Below, piece by piece: positions 7,208 through 14,896 of a DNA stretch of 51,755 nt. The translations under genes and the position numbers were made by a program. The first letter of the stretch is position 1, and every line of letters begins with the position of its first letter. The stretch is from a virus: IMG/VR virus record IMGVR_UViG_3300034137_000018, positions 1 to 51,755 of that record; one strand, 5' to 3'. The notes beneath the pieces are model-generated. The model saw only the letters and a program-made list of their open reading frames with translations, was not told the origin of the DNA and did no database searches.

Positions 7208-7470
7208 GCGGTCACCTGGCCTGCGAAGTAGTGGGCGGCCTCGGCCAGGTTACGGAAGCACCGCACGTCGTGGCTGTAGCAGCCACGGCCTTCGTGGTAG
7301 CCGGCGGACCGGCCCACCCGGGCGGTGTGCCAAGACACGAGGCCAATAACGGCGCCTGTGGCGTCAAGGATTGCGTAGTCACGGATGCTGCCGTCGTTGC
7401 TGCGCCGGCTCAGGCGGGCGCTGCAGTCGGTGCCGGCAATGCGGCGGACGGGGTACTGTGTGGTGGTCAT
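7204..7470 (-). CDS. Hypothetical protein, leaderless start
   Basis: 88 residues. The ATG at 7470 lies 6 bases after a conserved -10 box and no ribosome site is visible. The sequence TDCSARLSRRSNDGSIRDYA and the aromatic/His-rich centre (SWHTARVGRSAGYHEGRGCY) do not match a family I know. Member of the shared leaderless regulon. Confidence 0.72.
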   Translation of the reverse strand: MTTTQYPVRRIAGTDCSARLSRRSNDGSIRDYAILDATGAVIGLVSWHTARVGRSAGYHEGRGCYSHDVRCFRNLAEAAHYFAGQVTA

Positions 7471-7506
7471 GTGTCTATTCTGGCATGTCAGGTCAGGTGC
7501 GCGCAA
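7471..7506 (-). promoter_or_regulatory. Leaderless promoter for the gene at 7204-7470
   Basis: Minus strand: -35 TTGCGC (7506-7501), 18-base spacer ending in TGC, -10 CAGAAT (7482-7477), 6 bases to the ATG. It overlaps the end of the VRR-NUC gene. Confidence 0.75.
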
Positions 7507-7846
7507 GTACCTTGGCGATGGTTCCGTCCAACAAGTCCAGGGGGCGCCACACGTGCACCAGCACGTTGGGTGCGGTAGCAGCGACCGCGCGCCAGCCGTC
7601 CAGCCACAGGTTCTGCTCGGGGGTCACCCGGCCCCGGTGCGACTTCAACTCAGCGGCCAGCACCAGCCCCCGGCCGGGGTGCAGCATGAGCAGGTCTAGG
7701 AATCCGCGCCCGTTCCGCAGCGGTACGTAGTCGTGGAAGCGCAGCGTCCACCGCAGCGTCTTGGCCAGGTCCAGCACCTTCGGCAGCAGTTCGGTGTCCT
7801 CGTCCATGGCAGCCGCCTGCAGCGCCCACGCCTCCGCAGCCCTCAC
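7493..7846 (-). CDS. VRR-NUC family nuclease
   Basis: 117 residues from a GTG at 7846 overlapping the preceding stop (GTGA). The fold signature is GFLDLLMLHPG-x5-AELKSHRGRVTPEQNLWL: the catalytic Asp, the E-x-K pair and the downstream Gln of the VRR-NUC branch of PD-(D/E)XK nucleases. Such stand-alone phage VRR-NUC proteins act on branched or flapped DNA during recombination and replication. It sits near the SNF2 helicase, Rad52-like protein and a second nuclease, consistent with a recombination module. An ATG at 7807 would still keep the catalytic core. Confidence 0.82.
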   Translation of the reverse strand: MRAAEAWALQAAAMDEDTELLPKVLDLAKTLRWTLRFHDYVPLRNGRGFLDLLMLHPGRGLVLAAELKSHRGRVTPEQNLWLDGWRAVAATAPNVLVHVWRPLDLLDGTIAKVLART

Positions 7847-8100
7847 GTCTGCGGCCACGTCCACAGCCGGCCGTCCGCCGAGAAGCCGGCGTGGCTGTAG
7901 CGGTGCCCTGCCCGGCGGTGACACAGCAGCCCTGCAGGGCGCGCGTCGTAGCCTGTCCCGTGCAGGGTGGACACGCTAGGACACCCGCGCGGCGGCCCAG
8001 CCCGCAGGTGCCGCAGGTGCTGCCCCACCAACATCACCAGCAGCGCCAGCCCCGCCATGCCAAACAGAACCAGCAGCACCGCCCACTCGCCTGCACTCAT
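7843..8100 (-). CDS. Membrane protein with His/Cys-rich tail
   Basis: 85 residues. One hydrophobic helix (residues 7-27, VLLVLFGMAGLALLVMLVG), then a soluble tail with CPSVSTLHG and LLCHRRAGHRYSHAG, a Cys/His pattern common in short actinophage proteins. Overlaps both neighbours by 4 bases (ATGA upstream, GTGA downstream). Function unknown. Confidence 0.7.
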   Translation of the reverse strand: MSAGEWAVLLVLFGMAGLALLVMLVGQHLRHLRAGPPRGCPSVSTLHGTGYDARPAGLLCHRRAGHRYSHAGFSADGRLWTWPQT

Positions 8101-8630
8101 TCACTCGCCTCCCAGATAGGGCCCGTGCCCGGCAGCACAATGAGTGCGTCCTCCACCATGGTGCCGTCAGGCAGGAACATCTTCATGCTGCGGTAGCCGG
8201 CGGGACTGTCCGGCTTCCGGCCGGTGCAGCCCGGCGCGGTCAGGCACGGAACCTCCTCGGGCTTGCCGGTGGACCACACCACCCACCCCTCATCTCGGGC
8301 GGTCCGCGGATGCTCGGTGACAAACCCGTGACAACCAGTGTTGCCGGACCCGCACAGCAGCACAATGTTCTCCACCCGGTCCGCGTCATATTCGCGGCGC
8401 CGCTTGCGATGATGCTTACTGGCCATGATGCCCCACAGCGATATCAGGCACCGCTGGCAGGTCTGCCCGTCCCGGTCCAGGCACGCCTGCTCTGCGTCCG
8501 TCAGCGCCGGCACAGCAGCGCGCGCTGGCCGGCTGCTGCTGGTGCGCTTCATGGCGGTGCGCGCCATCGAGGATGTGCCGCGCGCCAGGGGTGTGCGCCG
8601 CATCGGCTCGCCGCGCTTCACGCCGGCCAC
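8097..8630 (-). CDS. HNH-like endonuclease
   Basis: 177 residues, GTG start. A basic N-terminus (MRRTPLARGTSSMARTAMKR) precedes CQRC, then SKHHRKRRREYDADRVENIVLLCGSG and NTGCHGFVTEHP. Order and spacing match HNH nucleases of the phage type (His-His, Asn, then Gly-Cys-His). A late CLTAPGCTG may complete a zinc site. The start overlaps the preceding stop by 13 bases. Likely a DNA nuclease for recombination or packaging; target unknown. Confidence 0.8.
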   Translation of the reverse strand: MAGVKRGEPMRRTPLARGTSSMARTAMKRTSSSRPARAAVPALTDAEQACLDRDGQTCQRCLISLWGIMASKHHRKRRREYDADRVENIVLLCGSGNTGCHGFVTEHPRTARDEGWVVWSTGKPEEVPCLTAPGCTGRKPDSPAGYRSMKMFLPDGTMVEDALIVLPGTGPIWEASE

Positions 8631-8818
8631 GCGTAGTTAGGACTCACGCCGTAGTCGAGCAGTCCACGTGCTACGAGCCGCTCCACCTTGTGTACGGCCA
8701 ACTTGGCCGGCACACCCTCGGCTACGAGCGCAGCCACGACGCCGGGTTGGCCGGGTTGGTGCGCCCACCGCCGAGCCAACTCCACCACGTGCGCATCGGG
8801 GATGTCGGACGACTTCAC
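8618..8818 (-). CDS. Small winged-helix protein
   Basis: 66 residues from a GTG at 8818 that overlaps the stop of the 36-residue ORF by 4 bases. The pattern GVVAALVAEGVPAKLAVHKV followed by ERLVARGLLDYGVSPNYAWP is typical of phage winged-helix proteins: recognition helix, then wing with the DYGxS signature. Probably DNA-binding or a structural adaptor. Confidence 0.65.
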   Translation of the reverse strand: MKSSDIPDAHVVELARRWAHQPGQPGVVAALVAEGVPAKLAVHKVERLVARGLLDYGVSPNYAWPA

Positions 8819-8925
8819 GAGCACCTCCACCCAAGCACGTACGGGCCAACCCACACCCACCAGCGACCAACGCGCTGCGGCGGATGTAGCCTGCTGGGCC
8901 ACCCGGCCCGGTAGATTCCGATCAT
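8815..8925 (-). CDS. Micro-ORF, Trp-rich 36 residues
   Basis: Reads MIGIYRAGWPSRLHPPQ then a Trp/Val-rich stretch and stops. It starts in an ATGA overlap and ends in a GTGA overlap with the winged-helix gene, and this linkage is the only strong evidence for it. It may serve mainly for translational coupling. Confidence 0.4.
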   Translation of the reverse strand: MIGIYRAGWPSRLHPPQRVGRWWVWVGPYVLGWRCS

Positions 8926-9281
8926 GTGTGCTCCCCTCTGCCAGCCACGCCGTACATGGCGCGGACGCTGGCACCCACAGACTGCCAGGCGCGCAACTCA
9001 GACTCGAGTGCCTTCGCACGGCGGTCCGCGTAGCGGTAGGCGGCATCTGCTACGTCCAGCACTGCCCGCAGGTCAGTGGTAGCCAACTCGGCCTCGCATT
9101 CCTTCGCCTTGATGGACCCGTCCGCGTCCAGGTAGGCGCGCGCCTTGGCTGCGTCGTACGCCCGGTCCGCGTCCAGGTACGCCTTGTAGTGGCGGTTGCA
9201 CACGTCCACCCCCTCAGCGATGGCGTTCGCCAGCCACAAAATGCGCTGCTCCACCTGAACCGGATTTACAACGTCAGGCAT
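8922..9281 (-). CDS. Hypothetical helical protein
   Basis: 119 residues, mostly predicted helix with heptad-like Ala/Leu spacing and many charged residues (DADRAYDAAKARAYLDADGS), likely a coiled coil. The N-terminus is PDVVNPVQVEQRILWLANAI. Overlaps the upstream stop by 8 bases. Function unknown. Confidence 0.68.
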   Translation of the reverse strand: MPDVVNPVQVEQRILWLANAIAEGVDVCNRHYKAYLDADRAYDAAKARAYLDADGSIKAKECEAELATTDLRAVLDVADAAYRYADRRAKALESELRAWQSVGASVRAMYGVAGRGEHT

Positions 9282-9552
9282 GCCCCAACCTCCCTGTCAC
9301 AGTCACTGTGCGCAGCCGGTAGGGGTGCGCCTCGTCCAGCCGAACGCTGACCCACACCACCTCCAGTTTGTAGCCGGCTGCGCGTGCTGTGGTGATGGCC
9401 CGCCCCACCGTCTCAGACAGGCAGGACACCGGCCACACCCACCACCGCTCGCTGGGCCACACGTCCACCAGCACCACCAGCCCGCGCCCCACATGCCGCA
9501 GCGTGCCCAGGGTGACCCTGTGCGCGGCCGGCTGCGCCAGCGGCCCACTCAT
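9274..9552 (-). CDS. Hypothetical beta-rich protein
   Basis: 92 residues, ATGA overlap with the helicase stop. Alternating hydrophobic strands rich in Val and Trp (GLVVLVDVWPSERWWVWPV) and a C-terminal beta region. No family recognised. It is translated directly after the SNF2 helicase and may be an accessory subunit. Confidence 0.65.
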   Translation of the reverse strand: MSGPLAQPAAHRVTLGTLRHVGRGLVVLVDVWPSERWWVWPVSCLSETVGRAITTARAAGYKLEVVWVSVRLDEAHPYRLRTVTVTGRLGHA

Positions 9553-11342
9553 CGGCCACCAGCCCTACGCAGCGCAGCCTCAGCCAACAGGCGGGTGCGG
9601 TTCACATCCGAGGTGGCGTTGTCGAACAGCCGCCCGTCAGGTGACACCAACTGCTCGCCCTGCTGCCGCTTCACCTGCAGCACCTCCGCGATGGACGGAT
9701 CAGACCCTTCCTCGGACACCAGGAAGTAGGCCAGTGCTGGGTCTGTGCCCATGCCGTCACGGCGCAGCCGGCCAATGCACTGCTCGTGGACCTGCGGCGA
9801 CCAGTCCAACTCCCCGAACACACCCACCCGTGCGTGCTTCTGCAGCCCGTCCACCCCAGCCCCGGACCGCAGCGACATGATGAGCACTCGGGCCGCGTCT
9901 GGGTCGTCCCAATCCTCGAGGGGGCTGGTGAATTTCGCCACCGCAGCAGCCTTCTGTGTAGGCGATTCGCTGCCGGTGTACAGCACCGGCCGCAGGTCAG
10001 CCAGCCGCTGCAGCCAGATGTCGTAGACGGCTCGATGCCAGCCCCACAGCACCACCCGCCCCTCTGACTCGCACAGCATGCGCACAAACTCGGCCACGTA
10101 CGGCGCCTTGCCGATGCCGGTGGCCTGCCGCATCATCATGTCCAGTTCGCCGGCGGACCTGAACCGCTCGAACTTCTCGGCCTTGCTGTCCAGCACCAGC
10201 CTGGCCATGGCTGCTGCGTCACCGGCCACCGCGTCCAGCGCAGCCGGGTCACTGTCCACGGTCTCGGTCACCTTGATGGTTTGCGGCAACTCCCGGCCCA
10301 CGTCCTTACGGGTGCGTCCCAGCATGACGCCCTGCTCCCGCAGGTACGAGCCGAGCGCTGCCGGGTTCGCCACCTTGATGTGGCTGCCCCACGCCAGCGC
10401 CCCCCACTCGCGGGTGAATTCCTCAATGCTGCCCAGGGTGCCGGGGTTGATGACGTCCAGAATGTTCCACGCCTCGCCGGCGTAGTTGTACACAGGAGTC
10501 GCGGTCAGCCCCAGCCGGTACGGCACACTGTCAGCGATGCGCGCGGCAGCGACGCCCTTCGCGGAGTCGGCGCCGCGCCGCAGGTCTTGTACCTCGTCGA
10601 AGACGATGTACTTCAGCCGGCCCGTCAGCGCGTCAGCCCACCCGTCCAGTTTGTTGTAGGTGGTGATGAGCACGTCCGCCTGCTCGAATTCCAGCCGATG
10701 CTTTCGCGGGTCCGCACTGGTGTACGGGGTGCCCTTGCGGATCACGTGGTAGCGCAGGAACGGGAAGTGGCTGTCCAGTTCCTCCACCCACCGGCCGCCG
10801 CGGTGTGACGCCAGGTGGGTGGGTGCCACCACCAGCGCCGGCAGCCCGTCGTCGTGCAGGAAGTTGAGGGCTGCGGTGAACGTTTTACCCAGCCCCACCT
10901 CGTCTGTCAGTAGCAGCCCACCCACGGCGCGCAGCAGTTGCATGGCCGCCAACTGGTAGTCCCGGGCCCGCTCGGTGGGGTCAGCGTTCAGGTGCGGCTG
11001 GTAGTCCCCGGCCAGGATGGAGGTCACCAACTCCTCGGCCTCGCGGTGCTGCTTCGCGGCCATGGCCAGCATGTCCGCGGACTGGTCATCCATGGGCTGC
11101 AGCGGGTATCGCTCGATGAACCACTGCAGGTCCCGGGCGGTCTCCACGGTGTGCCGGAAGTGCAGATACCCCTTGCGGTCACTGGTGGCGCGGCCGAACA
11201 TGCGCTTGGCGCGCATGGACACAGCCGGCTCTGCCTGCAGCGCCCAGTAGCCTGCGTGCCCGCGGCGGCGGGTGGTCCGCAGATGCTCCGGTAGTTCCTC
11301 CTCCGAGATGTAGCGGTACTTGCCGTAGGTGCGCGTGGTCAT
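9549..11342 (-). CDS. SNF2-family DNA helicase/translocase
   Basis: 597 residues. Motif I DEVGLGKT is at 147-154 (the SNF2 form of Walker A), the DExx box DEVQ at 249-252 and motif III LTATP at 279-283. The C-terminal RecA domain ends with motif VI (QCIGRLRRDG). The N-terminal 130 residues precede the helicase core and probably bind DNA or a partner. Enzymes of this family translocate on duplex DNA using ATP; in phages they accompany recombination genes. Coupled by ATGA overlaps to the PD-(D/E)XK nuclease gene upstream and the small gene downstream. Confidence 0.92.
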   Translation of the reverse strand: MTTRTYGKYRYISEEELPEHLRTTRRRGHAGYWALQAEPAVSMRAKRMFGRATSDRKGYLHFRHTVETARDLQWFIERYPLQPMDDQSADMLAMAAKQHREAEELVTSILAGDYQPHLNADPTERARDYQLAAMQLLRAVGGLLLTDEVGLGKTFTAALNFLHDDGLPALVVAPTHLASHRGGRWVEELDSHFPFLRYHVIRKGTPYTSADPRKHRLEFEQADVLITTYNKLDGWADALTGRLKYIVFDEVQDLRRGADSAKGVAAARIADSVPYRLGLTATPVYNYAGEAWNILDVINPGTLGSIEEFTREWGALAWGSHIKVANPAALGSYLREQGVMLGRTRKDVGRELPQTIKVTETVDSDPAALDAVAGDAAAMARLVLDSKAEKFERFRSAGELDMMMRQATGIGKAPYVAEFVRMLCESEGRVVLWGWHRAVYDIWLQRLADLRPVLYTGSESPTQKAAAVAKFTSPLEDWDDPDAARVLIMSLRSGAGVDGLQKHARVGVFGELDWSPQVHEQCIGRLRRDGMGTDPALAYFLVSEEGSDPSIAEVLQVKRQQGEQLVSPDGRLFDNATSDVNRTRLLAEAALRRAGGR

Positions 11343-11719
11343 CGCAGCCCCTGTCCTGTCAGTGAGTGGAGGGTGACTGGCACGCCGGCCAGCACCTGTG
11401 GGATGCCGCGGTGGGCGGCAACGGTGGTCACCAGCAGCAGCGCACGCACGTCCGGGCTGTGCGCGTATCGCAGCAGTTGGCGGGTGGCAGCAGCCAGGCT
11501 GCCGGCCACCTTGACCTCGATGCCTGCGCCGTTGTCGGTCAGGAAGTCGATGCGTCCGCGGGCGGTGGCCGGCGCCGGGTAGGTCAGGGTGACCTCGCGC
11601 CGGAAACGGATGCCAGCAGCAGCCATGACCCGCGCCATGTCAGCATGCAGGTCAACCTCGTCGGTGTACGTCAGGGTGGCCGCAGCCAGCGCGGCTGCGA
11701 CCCGATCCACGTCGCTCAC
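11339..11719 (-). CDS. PD-(D/E)XK nuclease
   Basis: 126 residues from a GTG at 11719, overlapping the upstream stop by 4 bases. An early Glu (HADMARVMAAAGIRFRREV) is followed by GRIDFLTDNGAGIEVKVAGS, giving Asp-x10-Glu-x-Lys, the PD-(D/E)XK active site. A conserved helix with Gln (AATRQLLRYAHS) closes the fold. Upstream in-frame codons would only add an Arg/Pro-rich shadow of the neighbouring gene. The gene pair nuclease-SNF2 helicase is a common phage recombination arrangement. Confidence 0.82.
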   Translation of the reverse strand: MSDVDRVAAALAAATLTYTDEVDLHADMARVMAAAGIRFRREVTLTYPAPATARGRIDFLTDNGAGIEVKVAGSLAAATRQLLRYAHSPDVRALLLVTTVAAHRGIPQVLAGVPVTLHSLTGQGLR

Positions 11720-12147
11720 TCCGCCCGCCGCGCCTCGTAGCGCACAAACGGTCCGCAGGGCACCACCCAGGCGTCCTGGTCGTCCGGGTCCAGACTGGCC
11801 GCCAGGTACTCGAGTGCAGTGCCCTCGGCGGGCTCGTCCACCACTGTGACCCGGTGGTATTTTGGCCGGCGGACAGCATGCGACCACTTGCCACAGGCTG
11901 TGCACCGCCACATGCGTTCCAGGTACTGCACCTGCCAGGTGGGGTGCAGCCGCTGCCGGCGTTGCGCTGCTGGGTTGTCGAACTGCACAATCAGGTGCGC
12001 GCCGGACCCACCGGTGATGGTGCCCAGCATGCCCTGGCCGGCGGTGTCGGTGTACAGGATGCGCTGCCCGCGGCGGGCCGGCACCCCGTAGTGGCCGCGT
12101 ATGTAACGCAGCGCAGCGTCGGTGCTAGCCACGGTTACGGACCACAT
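11716..12147 (-). CDS. Hypothetical protein with SH3/KOW-like core
   Basis: 143 residues if the ATG at 12147 is used; the GTG at 12132 is a serious alternative, and neither has a visible ribosome site. The segment RYIRGHYGVPARRGQRILYT followed by a Gly-rich turn and HLIVQFDN is a small beta barrel seen in many actinophage early proteins. A CTACGK pair and a C-terminal acidic stretch follow. It lies between the nuclease and the annealing-protein operon; role unknown. Confidence 0.68.
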   Translation of the reverse strand: MWSVTVASTDAALRYIRGHYGVPARRGQRILYTDTAGQGMLGTITGGSGAHLIVQFDNPAAQRRQRLHPTWQVQYLERMWRCTACGKWSHAVRRPKYHRVTVVDEPAEGTALEYLAASLDPDDQDAWVVPCGPFVRYEARRAE

Positions 12148-12325
12148 CAAACGAAGTGATGTGCGCCTGCGCCAGCGCGCGCGTGGTGCCATCGTCTGGG
12201 TCGTCTATAGCCACCCACGGCGCCCCCGCCTGCATGAGGTTGAGGATGGCCTCACCTTGGGCGGTCGGCATGTCCCAGTGAACAACGCGCCCCCCAACCA
12301 GGTAGAAGGTGATTCCCATTCTCAC
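12125..12325 (-). CDS. Hypothetical protein
   Basis: 66 residues from a GTG at 12325. GGAGGG lies 6 bases upstream of this GTG, which supports it over the ATG two codons later. It is also GTGA-coupled to the upstream gene. Short beta-rich N-terminus (GITFYLVGGRVVHWD), helix, then DDPDDGTTRALAQ. No recognised family. Confidence 0.65.
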   Translation of the reverse strand: MRMGITFYLVGGRVVHWDMPTAQGEAILNLMQAGAPWVAIDDPDDGTTRALAQAHITSFDVVRNRG

Positions 12326-12963
12326 GAGAGGCCCTCCAACTCGGGCAGCCGTCCAGCCAGAAGCCGCAGCGCCACGCCGGGCGCCTCATCGGACAAGGTG
12401 ACGTTCAGGATGGGGTCCCCCTGCCGGTAGCCGATGAACGGCGGCAGCCCCGTGGACTCCTCGCCGGTGTCCGGGTCCGTCCAAACGTCCGGCAGCCCGT
12501 CCTTCGTCACCCACTGACCCTTCGCCTTCTTGACCCGCGCCACCAGCGCGGTCAGGAACGCCGGGTGGACCTCGCAGGACAGCACCTGCTCCACCAGCCA
12601 CTCCGGGTGATGCTCAGACAGCCACGCCAACCCGTCCGGGGTGACCGTGACCACCACATCCTCCTGCACCTGATGGGGGGCGTTGGCCTGCACCCACCGC
12701 AGCGCGTACGCCTGGTCTGTGACACTGACCGTGACCCGGCCGTTGTCCATGCGCACCCGGCCCAGCGGCACACCCTCATACGAGGCCACGTCAGCGTCAC
12801 TGGCCTCGTACTCGTCAGCGATGGCCCGCCGCGCCTCCCGGTTGGCTGCGGTCAGCCGGTCCAAAATCGCGGCCTCCAGTAGCAGCCGGCGGGCGCGGTC
12901 CTTCCGCGTCTCCGGTGCCGTGTCCCCAATGACCTCGGCGTCCACAATGTCCTCGACGGTCAT
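12322..12963 (-). CDS. Hypothetical protein adjacent to the Rad52-like protein
   Basis: 213 residues, ATGA-coupled to the Rad52-like gene. An N-terminal helical region with Arg/Lys/Glu (ETRKDRARRLLLEAAILDRL) is followed by a beta-rich centre (VRMDNGRVTVSVTDQAYA) and a helix with VARVKKAKG. The fixed position directly after a single-strand annealing protein suggests a partner in recombination, such as an SSB-like or exonuclease-regulating factor. The sequence itself shows no known motif. Confidence 0.7.
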   Translation of the reverse strand: MTVEDIVDAEVIGDTAPETRKDRARRLLLEAAILDRLTAANREARRAIADEYEASDADVASYEGVPLGRVRMDNGRVTVSVTDQAYALRWVQANAPHQVQEDVVVTVTPDGLAWLSEHHPEWLVEQVLSCEVHPAFLTALVARVKKAKGQWVTKDGLPDVWTDPDTGEESTGLPPFIGYRQGDPILNVTLSDEAPGVALRLLAGRLPELEGLS

Positions 12964-13955
12964 CCCTGCACCGCCTCGGGTTGTGGCTGTGACAGCGCGG
13001 CAGCATCCGCGCTGTCGTTCCAGAACTGCGTCAGGTAGTTCCAGTCCTCCACTGTGGCGGTGTTCATGTCCACCGGCCAGCCGCCGGCGGTGTTCCGCTC
13101 AGCCAGCATGCGGGCAATCTCGTCGCCCTTCCTGGTGTTGTCCCAGTCCGGGTGCGCCTTGGCGATGGCTGCCCGGTGCCGGGCACGCGCCTGCGCCAGC
13201 GCATCGCTTGCCTGCTGCTGCGCCGACTGCTCGGCGGGCTGCGCTGCAGGCTGCCGCGGGTCCGACTCCTGATACTGCACAACCCCAGTCCGCACCGCGT
13301 CCCCAGGTCCATACGCACCCTCGCCGGGGTGGCTGGCACCCTCGGGGTGCGTCGGCTCGTCGCGGCGGTCCACAGCCCCAGCCGGCGGCGGCTCGTACTC
13401 GCGCATCAGTAGCGCCCGATCCGACTTGCCCCACAGGTAGGTGGCGATGCCGAACTGCTGCGCAGCATTCCGCAGCGCGTCCCCGATGATTTCCTTGATA
13501 GCGTCCGGGCCGTTCTTGCCCTGCGCGTCACCGAAGCCGATCTTCGAGTAGCCCATGATGGTGAGCCTGATCCACATGCCGCCGTCACTGAACAGCGGCA
13601 GCCCCGTCGGGGTCAGCGCCAGCGGCTCCCACTCCCACAGCGCCGGTCCCACCACATCGTTGAGGCGCATTTTCAGCCCCGCATGGCCCACGTACGCCAG
13701 GTGCACTGACCGTGCGTGGTAGCCGCCGCAGAAGTACTCGTCTGCGCTGATGGGCCAGTTGTCGGGGTCACGGCGTCCAGGCTCGCACTTGCCGCGCATG
13801 TTGCGCTGCTCGCCCTGCTTCGCCTTACCCACCGGCTGCGGCTTGTGCTCCAACTCGTCCGGAGGAAACTCGGCGCGCAGCGCAGCCCAGCGCGGGTCAT
13901 CGGGGGACACCGGCTCCAACAGGGTGGCTACGTCTGTACCTTTCGCGGCGGTCAC
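12960..13955 (-). CDS. Rad52/Sak-like single-strand annealing protein
   Basis: 331 residues from a GTG at 13955 that overlaps the upstream stop (GTGA). The N-terminal half matches the Rad52/Rad22-type core: a YVGHAGLKMRLNDVVGPALW segment, a WEPLAL strand, a glycine turn with GGMWIRLTIMGYSKIG, and the diagnostic KEIIGDALRNAAQQFGIATY. The C-terminal 130 residues are Pro/Gln/Ala-rich and probably flexible. Such proteins coat single-stranded DNA and anneal complementary strands in phage recombination. Together with the SNF2 helicase and nucleases downstream it forms the recombination module. Confidence 0.85.
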   Translation of the reverse strand: MTAAKGTDVATLLEPVSPDDPRWAALRAEFPPDELEHKPQPVGKAKQGEQRNMRGKCEPGRRDPDNWPISADEYFCGGYHARSVHLAYVGHAGLKMRLNDVVGPALWEWEPLALTPTGLPLFSDGGMWIRLTIMGYSKIGFGDAQGKNGPDAIKEIIGDALRNAAQQFGIATYLWGKSDRALLMREYEPPPAGAVDRRDEPTHPEGASHPGEGAYGPGDAVRTGVVQYQESDPRQPAAQPAEQSAQQQASDALAQARARHRAAIAKAHPDWDNTRKGDEIARMLAERNTAGGWPVDMNTATVEDWNYLTQFWNDSADAAALSQPQPEAVQG

Positions 13956-14368
13956 AGGACACCAGCCTCGGTGGCCGAGGTCCGGCCGTCTCTGCACGGT
14001 CCGCCGCCGGCGCCCACGAAACGACGGCCCCAGTGGACCTCGCAGGTGGCGCTGTCGTGGGTGCAGTGGGCACGGTCCACGTCAGGCAGCAGCCATGCTG
14101 CGGCCCGGCGCTCGAAGTAGGACAGCCCCAGCGGGTCCACCCGGGTGTCCCAAAAGTCGTGCTCGGTGATGATGGCGTACAGCCGGGTGCGGAACTCGCC
14201 GGCGTCACCGGCTGCGTGCGGGTCACGGTAGCCGGCGCCGCCCGGGCCCCCCGCGGCCCTGGCCAGCGCGTCCGTCATCTGATCGTGCAGCCACAACGCC
14301 TTATCCCAGGCGGACTGACGCACAGCCTGGTCGGCGGTCTCGGTGTGATCTGTGGGTGAGGTGGTCAT
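13952..14368 (-). CDS. Hypothetical protein, first gene of the recombination operon
   Basis: 138 residues. The ribosome site GGAAGGGGG lies about 7 bases before the ATG at 14368. It has a helical N-terminus (SAWDKALWLHDQMTDALARA), a Gly-rich turn, and a Cys/His pair region (DRAHCTHDSATCEVHWGRR) near the end. An extended -10 promoter lies about 40 bases upstream, so this gene appears to open the operon leading to the Rad52-like protein and helicase. Function unknown. Confidence 0.7.
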   Translation of the reverse strand: MTTSPTDHTETADQAVRQSAWDKALWLHDQMTDALARAAGGPGGAGYRDPHAAGDAGEFRTRLYAIITEHDFWDTRVDPLGLSYFERRAAAWLLPDVDRAHCTHDSATCEVHWGRRFVGAGGGPCRDGRTSATEAGVL

Positions 14369-14405
14369 GCCTCAACCCCCTTCCTTGTGGGGTGATGTTG
14401 TGTCA

Positions 14406-14414
14406 ATTTTGGCA
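14406..14414 (-). promoter_or_regulatory. Extended -10 promoter with Shine-Dalgarno leader
   Basis: The minus strand reads TGCCAAAAT: the same TGC-CAnAAT core as the leaderless promoters, but without a matching -35. The next ATG (14368) is about 38 bases downstream and has a Shine-Dalgarno site. Expected start of transcription is near 14399. Confidence 0.5.
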
Positions 14415-14433
14415 GGGCGCTGTGACAGTTTCC

Positions 14434-14679
14434 TCAGCCGGTCTTGCCGGCGTTGGCGCACTGCAACACGAGCGTCTTCAGCGTCTCCAGGTCGATGTCC
14501 AGCACGTCCGCGATGCGGAAGATGGACGGCGCCAGGGGCACGATGTTCTGCAACTCCAGACGATTCATGGACGACATGGAGGTGCCGGTCTGCTGCCCGA
14601 GTTCACGGATGGACAGACCCTTCGCTTGGCGTCTGGTGCGTACCAGATCCGCCAGATTGGTGATGGTTGAAGTAGACAT
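14434..14679 (-). CDS. XRE-family HTH repressor-like protein
   Basis: 81 residues. Residues 5-60 form a Cro/C1-type HTH domain: NLADLVRTRRQAKGLSIREL, GQQTGTSMSSMNRLE and the IFRIADVLDI helix. There is no oligomerisation or cleavage domain, so it is Cro-like in size. The start is leaderless, 6 bases after -10 CATAAT, and an imperfect palindrome lies in the promoter spacer, suggesting autoregulation. It is the best candidate regulator for the family of similar promoters in this window; this is inference. Confidence 0.82.
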   Translation of the reverse strand: MSTSTITNLADLVRTRRQAKGLSIRELGQQTGTSMSSMNRLELQNIVPLAPSIFRIADVLDIDLETLKTLVLQCANAGKTG

Positions 14680-14715
14680 ACGCCAATTATGGCATGCCGC
14701 ATGTGGCATGGTCAA
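14680..14715 (-). promoter_or_regulatory. Leaderless promoter of the XRE gene, with candidate operator
   Basis: Minus strand: -35 TTGACC (14715-14710), 18-base spacer, -10 CATAAT (14691-14686), 6 bases to the ATG. The spacer holds the imperfect palindrome ATGCCRCATGYGGCAT (14694-14709, 14 of 16 symmetric) and an overlapping perfect GGCATGCC (14691-14698). The -35 overlaps the stop of the upstream gene. Confidence 0.72.
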
Positions 14716-14882
14716 CGTGGGTTAGACGGATGCACCAGCACCCGATCTTTGTCGATCCAGTCCACCACCCGGCGGGTCGTAGGGCTGCCCGCCTGCCAGG
14801 TCCGCGCCGCGTCCTCGGTGCCACGGGCGTAGTCCACCCACTGCCCGTCCCGCAGAATCTGTCCTAGCCAAGTCTCTTCCAT
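14712..14882 (-). CDS. Small hypothetical protein
   Basis: 56 residues, ATG at 14882 with GAGAGG 8 bases upstream. Reads EETWLGQILRDGQWVDYARG, then a segment typical of short phage proteins that look like a DUF-type beta hairpin (TRRVVDWIDKDRVLVHPSN). Function unknown. Confidence 0.62.
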   Translation of the reverse strand: MEETWLGQILRDGQWVDYARGTEDAARTWQAGSPTTRRVVDWIDKDRVLVHPSNPR

Positions 14883-14896
14883 GGCGTGCGCCTCTC

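Noticed and set aside
14406-14414. Ninth leaderless promoter
   Set aside because: The core TGCCAAAAT fits, but there is no -35 at 18 bases and the next ATG is about 38 bases away with a ribosome site, so it is listed as an ordinary promoter.
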